Shown here piece after piece: positions 1 to 12,254 of a stretch of 64,000 nucleotides of DNA. The stretch covers positions 8,060,001-8,124,000 of the forward strand of contig NC_015957.1 of NCBI RefSeq assembly GCF_000147815.2. Reading direction: 5' to 3'. The number at the start of each line of letters is the position of its first letter. The stretch's first letter is position 1. This stretch comes from Streptomyces violaceusniger Tu 4113. Lineage in GTDB: Bacteria > Actinomycetota > Actinomycetes > Streptomycetales > Streptomycetaceae. The notes beneath the pieces are model-generated. The model saw nothing but the letters and a program-made list of their open reading frames with translations. It was not told where the DNA came from and ran no database searches. The translations under genes and the position numbers were made by a program.

Positions 1-2799
<2,799 letters not shown>

Positions 2800-2993
2800 G
2801 CCGGTCGGCACCTTTCTTGAGAGTGACGGGGTGCGCCGAGCCCGCTCGCCGGGGCGGCCCTGCCGGACGGAGCAGAGGCGGAGCGGAGCGAAACCCCCAA
2901 CCCAGGGTATGGGGGCACGACGACGATGTCTTAAGGATGCAGCACACCGAGCGTATAGCACGCACATTCGATTTGCTGACGACGGGAGCCGAC

Positions 2994-3023
2994 TTCACCC
3001 GATCGAGTGGTGCGGACTACAGT
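2994..3023 (+). promoter_or_regulatory. Putative leaderless promoter
   Basis: TTCACC (2994-2999), an 18-bp spacer and TACAGT (3018-3023) fit a vegetative sigma factor. The expected start point, about 7 bp after the -10 box, falls on the ATG at 3030, and no Shine-Dalgarno precedes that ATG. Leaderless mRNAs are common in Streptomyces. This is inference from sequence only. Confidence 0.4.
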
Positions 3024-3029
3024 CTGGTC

Positions 3030-3761
3030 ATGACCGACTACGTCAGGGACGCCCTCGCCGTACAGGAGGCGACGGATCGGCTACTGACCGCCGTCGCCGC
3101 TCTCGACGACGCGTCCCTCGCGAGCCCCTCGGAACTCCCCGGCTGGACCCGCGGCCATGTCCTGGCCCACCTGGCCCGCAACGCGGACGGCCTGGTGAAC
3201 CTGCTCACCTGGGCCCGGACCGGCCAGGAGACCCCGATGTACGCCGACGCCCAGACGCGCGACGCCGAGATCCGGCGCGACGCCGCCCGGCCGCTTGCCG
3301 TCCACCTGGACGACCTGCGCACCAGCGCCACCCGCTTCGACACGGCGGCCACCGCACTGCCCCCGGAGCGCCTGCCGTACGAGGTGACCCTGCGCGGCGG
3401 AGTCCGGGAGCGGGCGGCCGGGCTGCCACTGCGCCGCCTCGGCGAGGTCGAGCTGCACCATGTCGATCTCGGTATCGGCTACACCGTGACGGATCTGCCC
3501 GCCACCTTTGTCGAGAGCCAGCTCACCCTGCTCATCCGTACAAGGTTCGCCGGGCGCCCGGATATTCCCCCGCTGCGGCTGGCCACCGGGCCCGGTGAAG
3601 AGGATGTCCGGCACACCGGCCGCCCCGCCGCCCCCGGGGAGTCCCCGGTCACCGTCACCGGCTCCCCCGCCGCCCTGCTGGGCTGGCTCACCGGCCGTAC
3701 GGACGGCTCCGGCCTCTCCTGCCCCGACGGCCCCTTGCCCGTCCTCCCCGCACTAGGCTGA
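3030..3761 (+). CDS. Mycothiol-dependent maleylpyruvate isomerase family protein
   Basis: This 243-residue protein belongs to the DinB/MDMPI fold, whose characterised member isomerises maleylpyruvate with mycothiol, the actinobacterial thiol. The N-terminal four-helix bundle carries the typical PGWTRGHVLAHLARN segment (His-43 and His-47) and a second metal-ligand group GEVELHHVDLG (Glu-141, His-143/144); a smaller C-terminal domain follows. The family is large and mostly uncharacterised, so the real substrate may be another electrophile conjugated to mycothiol. The ATG at 3030 was chosen because the conserved N-terminus begins there; longer in-frame starts would overlap the uvrA promoter region. 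The metallo-hydrolase gene follows after 4 bp, so the two are probably co-transcribed. Confidence 0.85.
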   Translation: MTDYVRDALAVQEATDRLLTAVAALDDASLASPSELPGWTRGHVLAHLARNADGLVNLLTWARTGQETPMYADAQTRDAEIRRDAARPLAVHLDDLRTSATRFDTAATALPPERLPYEVTLRGGVRERAAGLPLRRLGEVELHHVDLGIGYTVTDLPATFVESQLTLLIRTRFAGRPDIPPLRLATGPGEEDVRHTGRPAAPGESPVTVTGSPAALLGWLTGRTDGSGLSCPDGPLPVLPALG

Positions 3762-3765
3762 GGCC

Positions 3766-4422
3766 ATGACCTACAGCGGAGTAGTGACGGTCGGTGGACC
3801 GGCGGACGTGCACGAACTGCCCGATCTGATGATCTCGAAGGTCGCGGTCGGCCCCATGAACAACAACGCGTATCTGCTGCGCTGCCGGGCCACCGACGAG
3901 CAGCTCCTGATCGACGCCGCCGCCGAGCCGCACACCCTGCTCTCCCTGATCGGCGAGAGCGGCATCGCCTCCGTCGTCACCACCCACCGCCACCAGGACC
4001 ACTGGAGCGCGCTGCGCGAGGTGGTGGACGCCACCGGCGCCCGCACCTACGCGGGCCAGTACGACGCCGAGGGCATCCCGGTGCCCACCGATGTGCCGGT
4101 CGCGGACGGCGACACGGTGCGGGTCGGCCGGGTCGAGCTGACCGCGCGCCATCTGGTCGGCCACACGCCCGGCAGCATCGCCCTGGTCTACAACGACCCG
4201 CACGGCCATCCGCACGTGTTCACCGGCGACTGCCTGTTCCCGGGCGGCGTCGGCAACACCTGGAAGGACTCCAAGGCGTTCGAGAGCCTGATCAACGACG
4301 TCGAGACCAAGCTCTTCGACCGGCTTCCGGACGAGACCTGGGTATACCCCGGCCACGGCGACGACACCACGCTCGGCGCCGAGCGCCCGCACCTCGAGGA
4401 GTGGCGCGAGCGCGGCTGGTAG
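3766..4422 (+). CDS. MBL-fold metallo-hydrolase (glyoxalase II-like)
   Basis: A 218-residue metallo-beta-lactamase-fold hydrolase. The zinc ligands are all visible: HRHQDH at 74-79, His-133 in VGHTPGS, Asp-155 in FTGDCLF and His-197 in YPGHGDD. The order and spacing match glyoxalase II and related thioester hydrolases. Because it lies 4 bp downstream of a mycothiol-dependent isomerase gene, a role in cleaving mycothiol conjugates or thioesters is reasonable, but this is inferred from context. The start ATG is at 3766; the protein has the usual length for a single-domain member. Confidence 0.88.
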   Translation: MTYSGVVTVGGPADVHELPDLMISKVAVGPMNNNAYLLRCRATDEQLLIDAAAEPHTLLSLIGESGIASVVTTHRHQDHWSALREVVDATGARTYAGQYDAEGIPVPTDVPVADGDTVRVGRVELTARHLVGHTPGSIALVYNDPHGHPHVFTGDCLFPGGVGNTWKDSKAFESLINDVETKLFDRLPDETWVYPGHGDDTTLGAERPHLEEWRERGW

Positions 4423-4528
4423 GGCGCCGGTGGCGCGCGCGGCTCGCAGCGGCGCGCTCACGGCCCCAGAGCGCCGCGCGCCTCCGTACGCCCCGTGACC
4501 CCTGGCGGCCCATGCCGGTTGTCGCGTC

Positions 4529-5863
4529 ATGCACCATGACCGCTCTCCGTCCATGGCCCGCCTCGCCGCCGCGTCCCTGGCCGGCACCGCGATCGAGTTC
4601 TACGACTTCTTCGTCTACGGCACGGCCGCCGCGCTCGTCCTCGGCCCGCTGTTCTTCCCCACCTTCTCGCCGCTGGCCGGCACCCTCGCCGCCTTCGGCA
4701 CCTTCGCCGTCGGCTTCGTCTCCCGGCCGCTGGGCTCGATGCTCTTCGGGCCCATCGGCGACCGCCACGGGCGCCGGCCGGTGCTCATCGCCTCCCTGCT
4801 GCTCACCGGCGTCGCGACCGTCGCCGTGGGCTTCGTCCCGACCTACGACTCGGTCGGCATCGCCGCCCCCGTCCTGCTGCTCGTGCTGCGCTTTCTGCAG
4901 GGGCTGGGGCTCGGCGGCGAATGGGGCGGCGCGGTGCTGCTGACCGCCGAGCACGCGCCCGCGGAGCGGCGCGGGCTGTGGTCGGGCTTTCCACAGGTCG
5001 GCCCGGCCATCGGCTTTCTGCTGGCCAACGGCACGATGCTGACGCTGTCGGCCACGCTGAGCGATGCCGAGTTCCGGTCCTGGGGATGGCGGGTGCCGTT
5101 CTGGGGCGCGGGGCTGCTGGCGGGCGCCGGGCTGCTGCTGCGGGCCCAGCTCACCGAGTCCCCGCGGTTCCAGGAGCTGACCGAGCAGGGTGACCGGGCC
5201 GCCGCGCCGCTGGCCGAGGTGGTGCGCGGCCACTGGCGGCTGGTCCTGCTGACCGCGGGCGGGCTCGCGGTGGGCTATGCCGTCTTCTACGCGGTCACGA
5301 CCTGGTCCCTGGCGTACGGCACGGAGCGGCTCGGTGTCGCGCGCACCACGCTGCTGGGCTGCATCATGGCGGCCGTGGCGGTCATGGGCGCCCTGACGCC
5401 GCTGGCGGCCCATCTCGGCGACCGCTTCGGGCGGCGGCCGCTGTGCCTGGTGGGCTGCGTGGCCACCGTGGCGTGGATGTTTCCGCTGGTCGCGCTGTTG
5501 CGCACCGGTGAGCCGCCGCTGATGTTCCTCGGCATCCTGGGCGCGCTGCTCGCCTTCATCAGCATGTTCGCGGTGACCTCGGCCTATCTGCCCGAGCTGT
5601 TCGAGGCGCGGGTGCGCTGCACGGGAGCGGGACTCGGCTACAACCTCGCGGGCGTCCTGGGCGGGGCGCTCACGCCGATCGTCGCGACGGCGATGTCCCA
5701 CGGGGACGGGCCGCCCTGGGGCGTCGCCGTGTATCTGACCGCCGCCGCGCTGCTGAGCCTGGGCTGCTTCGTCCTGCTGCCGGAGACACGGCCGACGGCC
5801 GACCGCCCGGATGGTGGACGATCGGCCGTACGGCCTCTGGAGGCCGGGGAGGCGGCTGTGTGA
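4529..5863 (+). CDS. MFS transporter, metabolite:H+ symporter (MHS) type
   Basis: A 444-residue, twelve-helix major facilitator. The N-terminus AGTAIEFYDFFVYGTAAAL and the loop 2-3 motif GPIGDRHGRRP, repeated between the halves as GDRFGRRPL, are those of the MHS subfamily that includes shikimate, proline/betaine and citrate symporters. It should take up an organic acid or zwitterion with protons across the cytoplasmic membrane; the substrate cannot be read from sequence. The ATG at 4529 overlaps no neighbour; the preceding 106 bp separate it from the hydrolase gene. It converges on terC. Confidence 0.9.
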   Translation: MHHDRSPSMARLAAASLAGTAIEFYDFFVYGTAAALVLGPLFFPTFSPLAGTLAAFGTFAVGFVSRPLGSMLFGPIGDRHGRRPVLIASLLLTGVATVAVGFVPTYDSVGIAAPVLLLVLRFLQGLGLGGEWGGAVLLTAEHAPAERRGLWSGFPQVGPAIGFLLANGTMLTLSATLSDAEFRSWGWRVPFWGAGLLAGAGLLLRAQLTESPRFQELTEQGDRAAAPLAEVVRGHWRLVLLTAGGLAVGYAVFYAVTTWSLAYGTERLGVARTTLLGCIMAAVAVMGALTPLAAHLGDRFGRRPLCLVGCVATVAWMFPLVALLRTGEPPLMFLGILGALLAFISMFAVTSAYLPELFEARVRCTGAGLGYNLAGVLGGALTPIVATAMSHGDGPPWGVAVYLTAAALLSLGCFVLLPETRPTADRPDGGRSAVRPLEAGEAAV

Positions 5864-5953
5864 GCCGTCTCCCGGATCCGGGACGCGGACAGTCGCCGCA
5901 CGCCTTCTGACGCCGTCGGGCGTGTCAGGGCGGTGACGCCGCGGAAGACACCG

Positions 5954-6958
5954 TCAGACGTCGACGCTGTCCTTGTCCCGGGCCCGGCCCTCCCCGCTCC
6001 CCGCCTCCGCCAGGGCCTGTTTCTTCGAGGCGTAGAGACTGGTGACCGTCGTGACGGCGAGCACCGCGCAGATGACGCCGAGCGAGACGGGGATGCTGAT
6101 CTCCGGGACATGCACCCCGGCTTCGTGCAGCGCGTGCAGCACCAGCTTGACGCCGATGAAGCCGAGGATGATCGACAGCCCGTACGAGAGGTGGACCAGC
6201 TTCTTGAGCAGGCCACCGATGAGGAAGTAGAGCTGGCGCAGGCCCATCAGCGCGAAGGCGTTGGCGGTGAAGACGATGTACGGGTCCTGGGTGAGGCCGA
6301 AGATCGCGGGTATCGAGTCCAGCGCGAACAGGACGTCCGTGGTGCCGATCGCCAGCATGACGATCAGCATCGGGGTCATCAGCCGTTTGCCGTTCTCCAT
6401 GATGAACAGCTTGGTGCCGTGGTACTGGTCGGTGGACGGGAACCGCTTCTCGACCGCCTTGAGCAGCCGGTTCTCCTCGAACTCCTCTGTCTCCTCATCG
6501 GCCCGCGCCTCCTGGACGAGCTTCCAGGCAGTCCAGATGAGGAAGGCGCCGAAGATGAAGAAGACCCACGAGAAGGTCGAGATGATCGCGGCGCCGGCGG
6601 CGATGAAGACCGCGCGCAGCACAAGGGCGATGAGCACGCCCACCATGAGCACGCGCTGCTGGTAGATCGTCGGCACGGAGAACTTCGCCATGATCAGGAC
6701 GAAGACGAAGAGGTTGTCGACGCTCAGCGACTTCTCGGTGATGAAGCCCGCGAAGAACTCACCGGAGGGCCGGCCGCCGGCGAAGACCAGCAGCCCGAGC
6801 CCGAAGAGCGCGGCGAGAGCGACCCAGACGGCCGTCCAGATCCCGGCCTCCTTGATGGAGACCTCATGCGGTTTTCGGCCGCCTATGAAGAAGTCGGCGG
6901 CGATGAGGGCGCAGAGGCCGACGATCGTCAGCCCCCACATGGTCACGGAAACGTCCAC
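5954..6958 (-). CDS. TerC family integral membrane protein
   Basis: A 334-residue membrane protein of the TerC/Alx family, implicated in tellurite resistance and in manganese export or homeostasis. The family-defining acidic intramembrane segment appears as FITEKSLSVDNLFVFVLIMA near residue 70, and a second one as ALDSIPAIFGLTQDPYIVF; roughly nine hydrophobic segments are visible. The GTG start at 6958 has a strong GGAGGAAC ribosome site 2-5 bp upstream. It is encoded just downstream of two TerD-type genes on the same strand, so it is probably part of the same stress locus although a hairpin at 7051-7080 separates it from them. Confidence 0.9.
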   Translation of the reverse strand: MDVSVTMWGLTIVGLCALIAADFFIGGRKPHEVSIKEAGIWTAVWVALAALFGLGLLVFAGGRPSGEFFAGFITEKSLSVDNLFVFVLIMAKFSVPTIYQQRVLMVGVLIALVLRAVFIAAGAAIISTFSWVFFIFGAFLIWTAWKLVQEARADEETEEFEENRLLKAVEKRFPSTDQYHGTKLFIMENGKRLMTPMLIVMLAIGTTDVLFALDSIPAIFGLTQDPYIVFTANAFALMGLRQLYFLIGGLLKKLVHLSYGLSIILGFIGVKLVLHALHEAGVHVPEISIPVSLGVICAVLAVTTVTSLYASKKQALAEAGSGEGRARDKDSVDV

Positions 6959-7050
6959 AGTTCCTCCGGCATTCGTACGGCAATCTCAGCGTCGTCGCTG
7001 CCGGAGGTCTCTTCCGCCCATGGACCGCGCCACGGACCGGCGCCCCGGGA

Positions 7051-7080
7051 TTCCGTCCGGCCTCCTGGGGCCGGACGGAA
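7051..7080. terminator. Hairpin between terD-fusion gene and terC
   Basis: A perfect 12-bp stem (TTCCGTCCGGCC with its complement) closes a 6-nt loop TCCTGG. It sits 102 bp beyond the stop of the upstream TerD-fusion gene and 93 bp before the terC start, so it may end the first transcript or attenuate read-through into terC. No clear U-tract follows. Confidence 0.5.
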
Positions 7081-7181
7081 ATCCGTGGTGACGGGAACAC
7101 CGCTACAGGAGTACTCCCCTCCGCGTATACGAGGGTACAGGAATTCCCATGGAAGAGTAAAGAGATGGACAAAAGCCCAGG

Positions 7182-9170
7182 TCAGTTGCCGTATGACGGG
7201 CGGGCCCTGGCAGCCTTCAGAGCCTTCGCGGCCCGGCTCGCCTCCCCCAGCACCTGGTCCAGCACCCGGCTGCCCCGCGGCACCATCGACGGCTCGTACG
7301 TCCACGCATGGCCCACCCAGGGGTCGGCGAGGTGGTCGTCGGCGACCGGAGTGAGCCGCAGCAGCGACCGCCACAGCGGGTCCAGCACCGGACCGTAGGC
7401 CCGCGCGTCCTCACGGTCGGCGACCATCATCAGATGCACGCCCACGGCGGGCCCCTCGTCCGCCAGATAGCGCAGTTGGGTGACGGCCCGGTCGTCGAAG
7501 CCGTGCGGGAAGTCGTGGACGATCAGCAACTGCTCTGCGGTGTCCAGATCGGGCGGCAGCGCGTCCGTGGCACCGCTGCGGACCGCCATCTGCACCAGGT
7601 CGACGCGCCGGGTCAGGGCGGCCAGCACCGAGGAGACCCCCTGGGCTCCGGCGGCCGGCGGCTCGGCCAGCGCGCCCGACCCCACCAACGGGGCGAACGA
7701 GCCCGCGGCCGAACCCGCCGGGTCGATCACATGCACCGCGATCTCCCCCGCCGGATAGACGGCCAGCAGCCGCGCGGCGATCGCGACCGCCGCGTCCGCG
7801 GCCAGCCTGCGCAGCTCACCGGAGTCGGCCGGCCCCTCGTCGAACCCGCCCGAACGTCCGGCGTCGATCCACAGGCCCCGCTCCAGCGGCAGCCGCACCA
7901 GCATGGGGATGCGCAGACCGGTGCGCTCCGGGAGGTGCAGATCGCCCACCCGCAGGGCCATCGGGACCTCCATCGGCACCTGGTACGCCTGCCACACCGG
8001 GCTGTCCCAGCGGGCGTAGGCGGGCGGCAGCGCGGGCTCCACCACCTCGGCCTCGGCGGTGAGCTGCGCCAGATCGCGGTCGAGGGCGGCGCGGGCCTGC
8101 TCGACGAGGTCGGTGTGCTTGGCGCGCGCCGCGGCGCGGGCGGAGTCGGCGGCCGGGCCCACCCGGGTCCGCGGGTCGGAGAGCACCCGGTCCAGCTCCT
8201 GCTCCATCCGGGACTCGGCGAAGTCCACGGCGCTGCGGTAGGCCGCGGCCGTCCGGGCCAGGTCCTCGAACATCCCCCAGACCTGGTTGTAGAGCCGCTC
8301 GTCCATGGTCCAGCCGGAGGCGTCGCCCGCGACCGGCTGGGCGGGCTGTCCGGGTGCGGCGGGCGGCGCGGTGGGGGCGGGCGTGGGCGGCGCGGCCGTA
8401 CGGCGGCCCGGGTGCTCGTAGTTGACGGGCACTCCGGGGGCGGGCGTGCCCTGTGGCTGCTGCGTCGGGGGCTGCGGCTGGTCGGGGGCCGGGTCGGCGC
8501 TCGCAGGGGCCGGATCGGCGCCGCCGCTCGCAGGGACCGGGTCGGCGCCCCCGCCGGCGGCCGTGCGCACCCGGCCGTCGCCCTCGGAGCGGGGCCGGGG
8601 CTGGGCGACCGAGCGGGCCATGCCCCGCGCCACCGCCTCGTTGATCCGCGCCGCGAGGTCGGCGGCCTCCGCCAGCCCCTGGTCGTTCAGCATGGCGGCC
8701 AGCCCGCCCGCGTACCCCTGGCCGACGGCGCGCACCTTCCAGGCGCCCTGCCTGCGGTAGAGCTCCAGGGCGGTCACCGCGGACTCCGAGTCCAGATCGG
8801 TGATGGTGTAGCCGGCGATCTCGGTGCCGTCGAGGCCGGTGACGGCGACGAACGGCGCGGCCATGACGCCGAACCGGGCCGGGCCGCCGACGCCGGCCGG
8901 CAGCGCGAGCAGCACGGTGACCCGGTGGATGTGGCCGGGCATCGCGTCGAGGTCGACGGCGAGCCGGTGGTCGGCCGCCGCCTGTTTGGGCACCTCTATC
9001 CCGGCGAGCTGGGGCGAGGCGGGATGCGCGACCCATTCCGCGCCGTGCACCGTGCCCCGCTCATCGCCGAGTGTCGCCCCGGCCACGATCGGATTGCCCG
9101 CAGAGATCCGGATCTCCAAACGGGTCTGGGGCAGGGGGTGGTTCTGCCCTCGGACCAGCTCGGCCGTCAT
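7182..9170 (-). CDS. TerD-domain protein fused to an FtsK-like domain lacking Walker A
   Basis: A 662-residue fusion. Residues 1-190 form a TerD domain (a Ca2+-binding beta sandwich of tellurite/stress systems), recognisable from LVRGQNHPL, LDAMPGHIHRVTVLLALP and VTALELYRRQGAWKVRAVGQGY. A Pro/Ala/Gln-rich linker covers about 195-290, then a helical region, then a C-terminal domain (about 400-662) that reads like the FtsK/HerA-type ATPases of actinobacteria (ERGLWIDAG, IAVHVIDPAGS, QLLIVHDFPHGFDD, GVHLMMVADRED). At the place where Walker A should be there is only WIDAGRSGG, with no GKT/S, so ATP hydrolysis is unlikely. The ATG at 9170 was chosen. The gene follows terD after two hairpins. Confidence 0.8.
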   Translation of the reverse strand: MTAELVRGQNHPLPQTRLEIRISAGNPIVAGATLGDERGTVHGAEWVAHPASPQLAGIEVPKQAAADHRLAVDLDAMPGHIHRVTVLLALPAGVGGPARFGVMAAPFVAVTGLDGTEIAGYTITDLDSESAVTALELYRRQGAWKVRAVGQGYAGGLAAMLNDQGLAEAADLAARINEAVARGMARSVAQPRPRSEGDGRVRTAAGGGADPVPASGGADPAPASADPAPDQPQPPTQQPQGTPAPGVPVNYEHPGRRTAAPPTPAPTAPPAAPGQPAQPVAGDASGWTMDERLYNQVWGMFEDLARTAAAYRSAVDFAESRMEQELDRVLSDPRTRVGPAADSARAAARAKHTDLVEQARAALDRDLAQLTAEAEVVEPALPPAYARWDSPVWQAYQVPMEVPMALRVGDLHLPERTGLRIPMLVRLPLERGLWIDAGRSGGFDEGPADSGELRRLAADAAVAIAARLLAVYPAGEIAVHVIDPAGSAAGSFAPLVGSGALAEPPAAGAQGVSSVLAALTRRVDLVQMAVRSGATDALPPDLDTAEQLLIVHDFPHGFDDRAVTQLRYLADEGPAVGVHLMMVADREDARAYGPVLDPLWRSLLRLTPVADDHLADPWVGHAWTYEPSMVPRGSRVLDQVLGEASRAAKALKAARARPSYGN

Positions 9171-9213
9171 GGCTGCGTCCCCTCGTTGTATTCCGCTGAT
9201 GCCGTAGGTGTGC

Positions 9214-9265
9214 GGTGAGCGCGTCGGCCCGGCGAGCTGTGCTCCACCGGGCCGACGCGCTCACC
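9214..9265. terminator. Strong hairpin, perfect 19-bp stem
   Basis: The arms 9214-9232 and 9247-9265 are perfect complements around a 14-nt loop. It lies between terD and the TerD-fusion gene on the minus strand and probably limits read-through from terD. Confidence 0.65.
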
Positions 9266-9300
9266 TTGGCGGTTCGCCTCCGGGGCGTCTCCGCTGGTTG

Positions 9301-9339
9301 GCTTGTCACCGCCCGCTCGTCCGAACGGCGGTGACAAGC
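9301..9339. terminator. terD terminator hairpin
   Basis: Arms GCTTGTCACCGCC (9301-9313) and GGCGGTGACAAGC (9327-9339) pair perfectly over 13 bp around a 13-nt loop, 3 bp after the terD stop codon. It is the first of two consecutive hairpins in this gap. Confidence 0.65.
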
Positions 9340-9342
9340 GTT

Positions 9343-9921
9343 TTACAGATGCGGCACGATGTGCGGCATCAGGTCCTGGAAGGTGCGCCCGTTGGCCGGC
9401 TCGCCGACCGCCTTCATCTGCCAGGCGCCGCCCGCACGCTGGACCGTGGCCATGATCTGGGCGGTGTACTGCCCGCCACCGGTGAGGGTGTAGCGGGCGA
9501 GCTCCTGCCCGTTGGTCTCGTCCACCAGCCGGCAGAACGCGTTCTGCACCTCGGCGAAGGTCTGGCCGGTGAAGGAGTTCACCGTGAAGACGATCTGGTC
9601 GATGTGGACGGGCACCCGCTGCAGATCGACCAGGATCGCCTCGTCGTCGCCGCCCTGCCCGGCCCCGCCCACGAGATTGTCACCGGTGTGGCGGACCGAG
9701 CCGTCATCGCTGACCAGGTGGCGGAAGAAGACGACATCGGTCGGCTGCTTGTCGGCGAAGAGGACGGCCGACGCATCGAGGTCGATCTCCCTCGTACGGG
9801 AGCCGAACAGTCCGCGGCGGGGCGCGGCCTGCCAGCCCAGCCCCATCCGCACCGCGGTCAGGGCGCCCCCGTCGGCCTTCTGCAGGCTGATGGCCTGTCC
9901 CTTGGACATGTTGACCGTCAC
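9343..9921 (-). CDS. terD: TerD family calcium-binding stress protein
   Basis: A 192-residue single-domain TerD/TerE protein. The N-terminus MSKGQAISLQKADGG and the acidic Ca2+-binding stretch HTGDNLVGG...GGDDEAI at roughly residues 78-95 are diagnostic, and the closing VQRAGGAWQMKAVGEPANG motif is complete. TerD proteins bind calcium and act with TerB/TerC in membrane-linked responses to tellurite, oxidants and phage; in Streptomyces they also affect development. The GTG start at 9921 (MTVNMSKG) has GGGAC upstream; an ATG four codons in is the alternative. Confidence 0.93.
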   Translation of the reverse strand: MTVNMSKGQAISLQKADGGALTAVRMGLGWQAAPRRGLFGSRTREIDLDASAVLFADKQPTDVVFFRHLVSDDGSVRHTGDNLVGGAGQGGDDEAILVDLQRVPVHIDQIVFTVNSFTGQTFAEVQNAFCRLVDETNGQELARYTLTGGGQYTAQIMATVQRAGGAWQMKAVGEPANGRTFQDLMPHIVPHL

Positions 9922-10081
9922 GCGCTGTCCCTACTCTCGTCTCTCGATTCCCCGTGGCCGCCGCGGGTGTGCGGCCGTGGCCGCGCCGTATGCACGGCCC
10001 TCCGAAAACCCTATGCACTGCCGCCAGGGCTCCGGCCGGACGAGCGGGCTTTTGTGTCGGTCCTGCAACACAGCGAAGCTG

Positions 10082-10111
10082 CGGGCGCCCCGGCGAAGCC
10101 CGGGACGCCCG
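10082..10111. terminator. uvrB terminator
   Basis: A GC-rich hairpin (6 bp, one C-A mismatch, 5 bp; loop CGAAGC) begins 5 bp beyond the uvrB stop on the minus strand. Streptomyces terminators commonly lack a U-tract. Confidence 0.55.
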
Positions 10112-10115
10112 GCCG

Positions 10116-12254
10116 TCAGGAGACTCCCGCCTCCCTCATCTGCCGCAGCTCCTTCTTCAACTCCGACACCTCGTCGCGCAGTCGCGCCGCCACCTCGAAC
10201 TGGAGCTCCGCCGCCGCGGCCCGCATACGGTCGGTCATCTCCTCGATCTGCTCGGCGAGCTCGGCCGCTGGCCGGTCGGTCAGCACTTCTTCCTTGGCCT
10301 TGCCCTTGGCGGCCTTGCCGCCCTTGGCCGCCTTGCCGCCGGCCGCCGGCACGGGGGTCTTCGCGTCCTTGCCGTCCTTCACCTTGCGGTAGCCGGTGCC
10401 GAGCAGCTGCTCGGTGTCGACGTCCTCGCGGGCGATCTGGGCCACGATGTCGTTGATCTTCTTGCGCAGCGGCTGCGGATCGATCTTGTTCGCCTTGTTG
10501 TACGCGATCTGCTTGTCGCGGCGGCGGTTGGTCTCGTCGATGGCCTTCGCCATCGCCGCGGTGACCTTGTCGGCGTACATATGCACCTGGCCCGACACGT
10601 TACGAGCCGCACGGCCGATGGTCTGGATCAGCGAGGTGCCCGAGCGCAGGAAGCCCTCCTTGTCGGCATCGAGGATGGCGACCAGGGAGACCTCCGGAAG
10701 GTCGAGCCCCTCCCGCAGCAGGTTGATGCCCACCAGCACGTCGAACTCACCGGCGCGCAGCTCGCGCAGCAGCTCGACCCGGCGCAGGGTGTCCACATCG
10801 CTGTGCAGATAGCGCACCTGGATGCCCAGCTCGAGCATGTAGTCGGTCAGGTCCTCGGCCATCTTCTTGGTGAGGGTGGTGACCAGGACGCGCTCGTCCT
10901 TCTCGGTGCGGGTGCGGATCTCATGGATGAGATCGTCGATCTGGCCCTCGGTCGGCTTGACGACGACCTCGGGGTCGATCAGGCCGGTCGGGCGGATGAT
11001 CTGCTCCACGAAGCCATCGCCCCGGGAGAGCTCGAACGGGCCCGGGGTCGCGGAGAGATAGACCGTCTGGCCGACGCGCTTCAAGAACTCCTCCCACTTC
11101 AGCGGGCGGTTGTCGAGCGCGGAGGGCAGCCGGAAGCCGTGCTCGATCAGGGTCCGCTTACGGGAGGCGTCGCCCTCGTACATCGCGCCGATCTGCGGCA
11201 CCGTGACATGCGACTCGTCGATGACCAGGAGGAAGTCCTCCGGGAAGTAGTCCAGCAGGGTGTGCGGCGGGGAGCCGGTCTCACGGCCGTCGATGTGCAG
11301 CGAGTAGTTCTCGATGCCCGAGCAGGTGCCGATCTGGCGCATCATCTCGATGTCGTAGGTGGTGCGCATCCGCAGCCGCTGAGCTTCCAGCAACTTGCCC
11401 TGCTTCTCCAGCCGGGCCAGGGTCTCCGTGAGCTCGGCCTCGATCCCGGCGATGGCCTTCTCCATGCGCTCGGGCCCGGCCACATAGTGGCTGGCCGGGA
11501 AGACATAGAGCTCCCGGTCCTCGCTGATCACCTCGCCGGTGAGCGGGTGGAGCGTGGAGAGCGCCTCGATCTCGTCGCCGAACATCTCGATGCGGACCGC
11601 GAGCTCCTCGTAGACCGGGAAGATCTCGATGGTGTCGCCGCGGACCCGGAAGGTGCCCCGGGTGAACGCCATGTCATTGCGGGCGTACTGAATATCGACA
11701 AAGCGACGCAGAAGCTGATCGCGGTCGATCTCCTCGCCGACCTTCAGCCGCACCATGCGGTCCACGTACTCCTGCGGCGTACCAAGGCCGTAGATGCAGG
11801 AGACGGATGCCACCACAATCACGTCACGCCGGGTGAGCAGCGAATTCGTGGCCGAGTGGCGCAGCCGCTCCACCTCCTCGTTGATCGAGGAGTCCTTCTC
11901 GATATAGGTGTCCGACTGCGGGACGTACGCCTCGGGCTGGTAGTAGTCGTAGTACGAGACGAAGTACTCGACCGCGTTGTTCGGCAGCAGCTCGCGGAAC
12001 TCATTGGCCAGCTGGGCGGCCAGCGTCTTGTTCGGAGCCATGACCAGCGTGGGCCGCTGCAGTTTCTCGATCATCCAGGCGGTGGTCGCGGACTTACCGG
12101 TGCCGGTCGCACCGAGCAGCACGACATCTTTCTCACCCCCGCGCACGCGCCGCTCGAGGTCGGCGATGGCGGTGGGCTGGTCACCGCTGGGCTGATAGGA
12201 GCTGACGACCTCGAAGGGCGCCACCTTGCGTTCGAGCTGAGTTACGGGCCGCAT
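10116..12254 (-). CDS. uvrB: Excinuclease ABC subunit UvrB
   Basis: UvrB verifies the lesion handed over by UvrA and recruits UvrC for incision. This 712-residue protein has helicase motif [14 protein letters not shown] near residue 40, the beta-hairpin [18 protein letters not shown] that clamps DNA, motif II DESH, the motif V-VI region [11 protein letters not shown] and QTIGRAARN, and a C-terminal UVR helix pair that contacts UvrC. A Lys/Ala-rich linker of about 30 residues precedes the UVR domain. I chose the ATG at 12254 ([18 protein letters not shown]) because this N-terminus is the conserved one; TTG or GTG codons up to 30 bp upstream would only add a non-conserved leader. No SOS-box-like sequence was found upstream. 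Confidence 0.97.
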   Translation of the reverse strand: MRPVTQLERKVAPFEVVSSYQPSGDQPTAIADLERRVRGGEKDVVLLGATGTGKSATTAWMIEKLQRPTLVMAPNKTLAAQLANEFRELLPNNAVEYFVSYYDYYQPEAYVPQSDTYIEKDSSINEEVERLRHSATNSLLTRRDVIVVASVSCIYGLGTPQEYVDRMVRLKVGEEIDRDQLLRRFVDIQYARNDMAFTRGTFRVRGDTIEIFPVYEELAVRIEMFGDEIEALSTLHPLTGEVISEDRELYVFPASHYVAGPERMEKAIAGIEAELTETLARLEKQGKLLEAQRLRMRTTYDIEMMRQIGTCSGIENYSLHIDGRETGSPPHTLLDYFPEDFLLVIDESHVTVPQIGAMYEGDASRKRTLIEHGFRLPSALDNRPLKWEEFLKRVGQTVYLSATPGPFELSRGDGFVEQIIRPTGLIDPEVVVKPTEGQIDDLIHEIRTRTEKDERVLVTTLTKKMAEDLTDYMLELGIQVRYLHSDVDTLRRVELLRELRAGEFDVLVGINLLREGLDLPEVSLVAILDADKEGFLRSGTSLIQTIGRAARNVSGQVHMYADKVTAAMAKAIDETNRRRDKQIAYNKANKIDPQPLRKKINDIVAQIAREDVDTEQLLGTGYRKVKDGKDAKTPVPAAGGKAAKGGKAAKGKAKEEVLTDRPAAELAEQIEEMTDRMRAAAAELQFEVAARLRDEVSELKKELRQMREAGVS

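Noticed and set aside
6959..7160. yybP-ykoY-type manganese riboswitch before terC
   Set aside because: The leader has one long hairpin and short palindromes (GGAGTACTCC), but none of the conserved loop bases of the manganese riboswitch could be identified.
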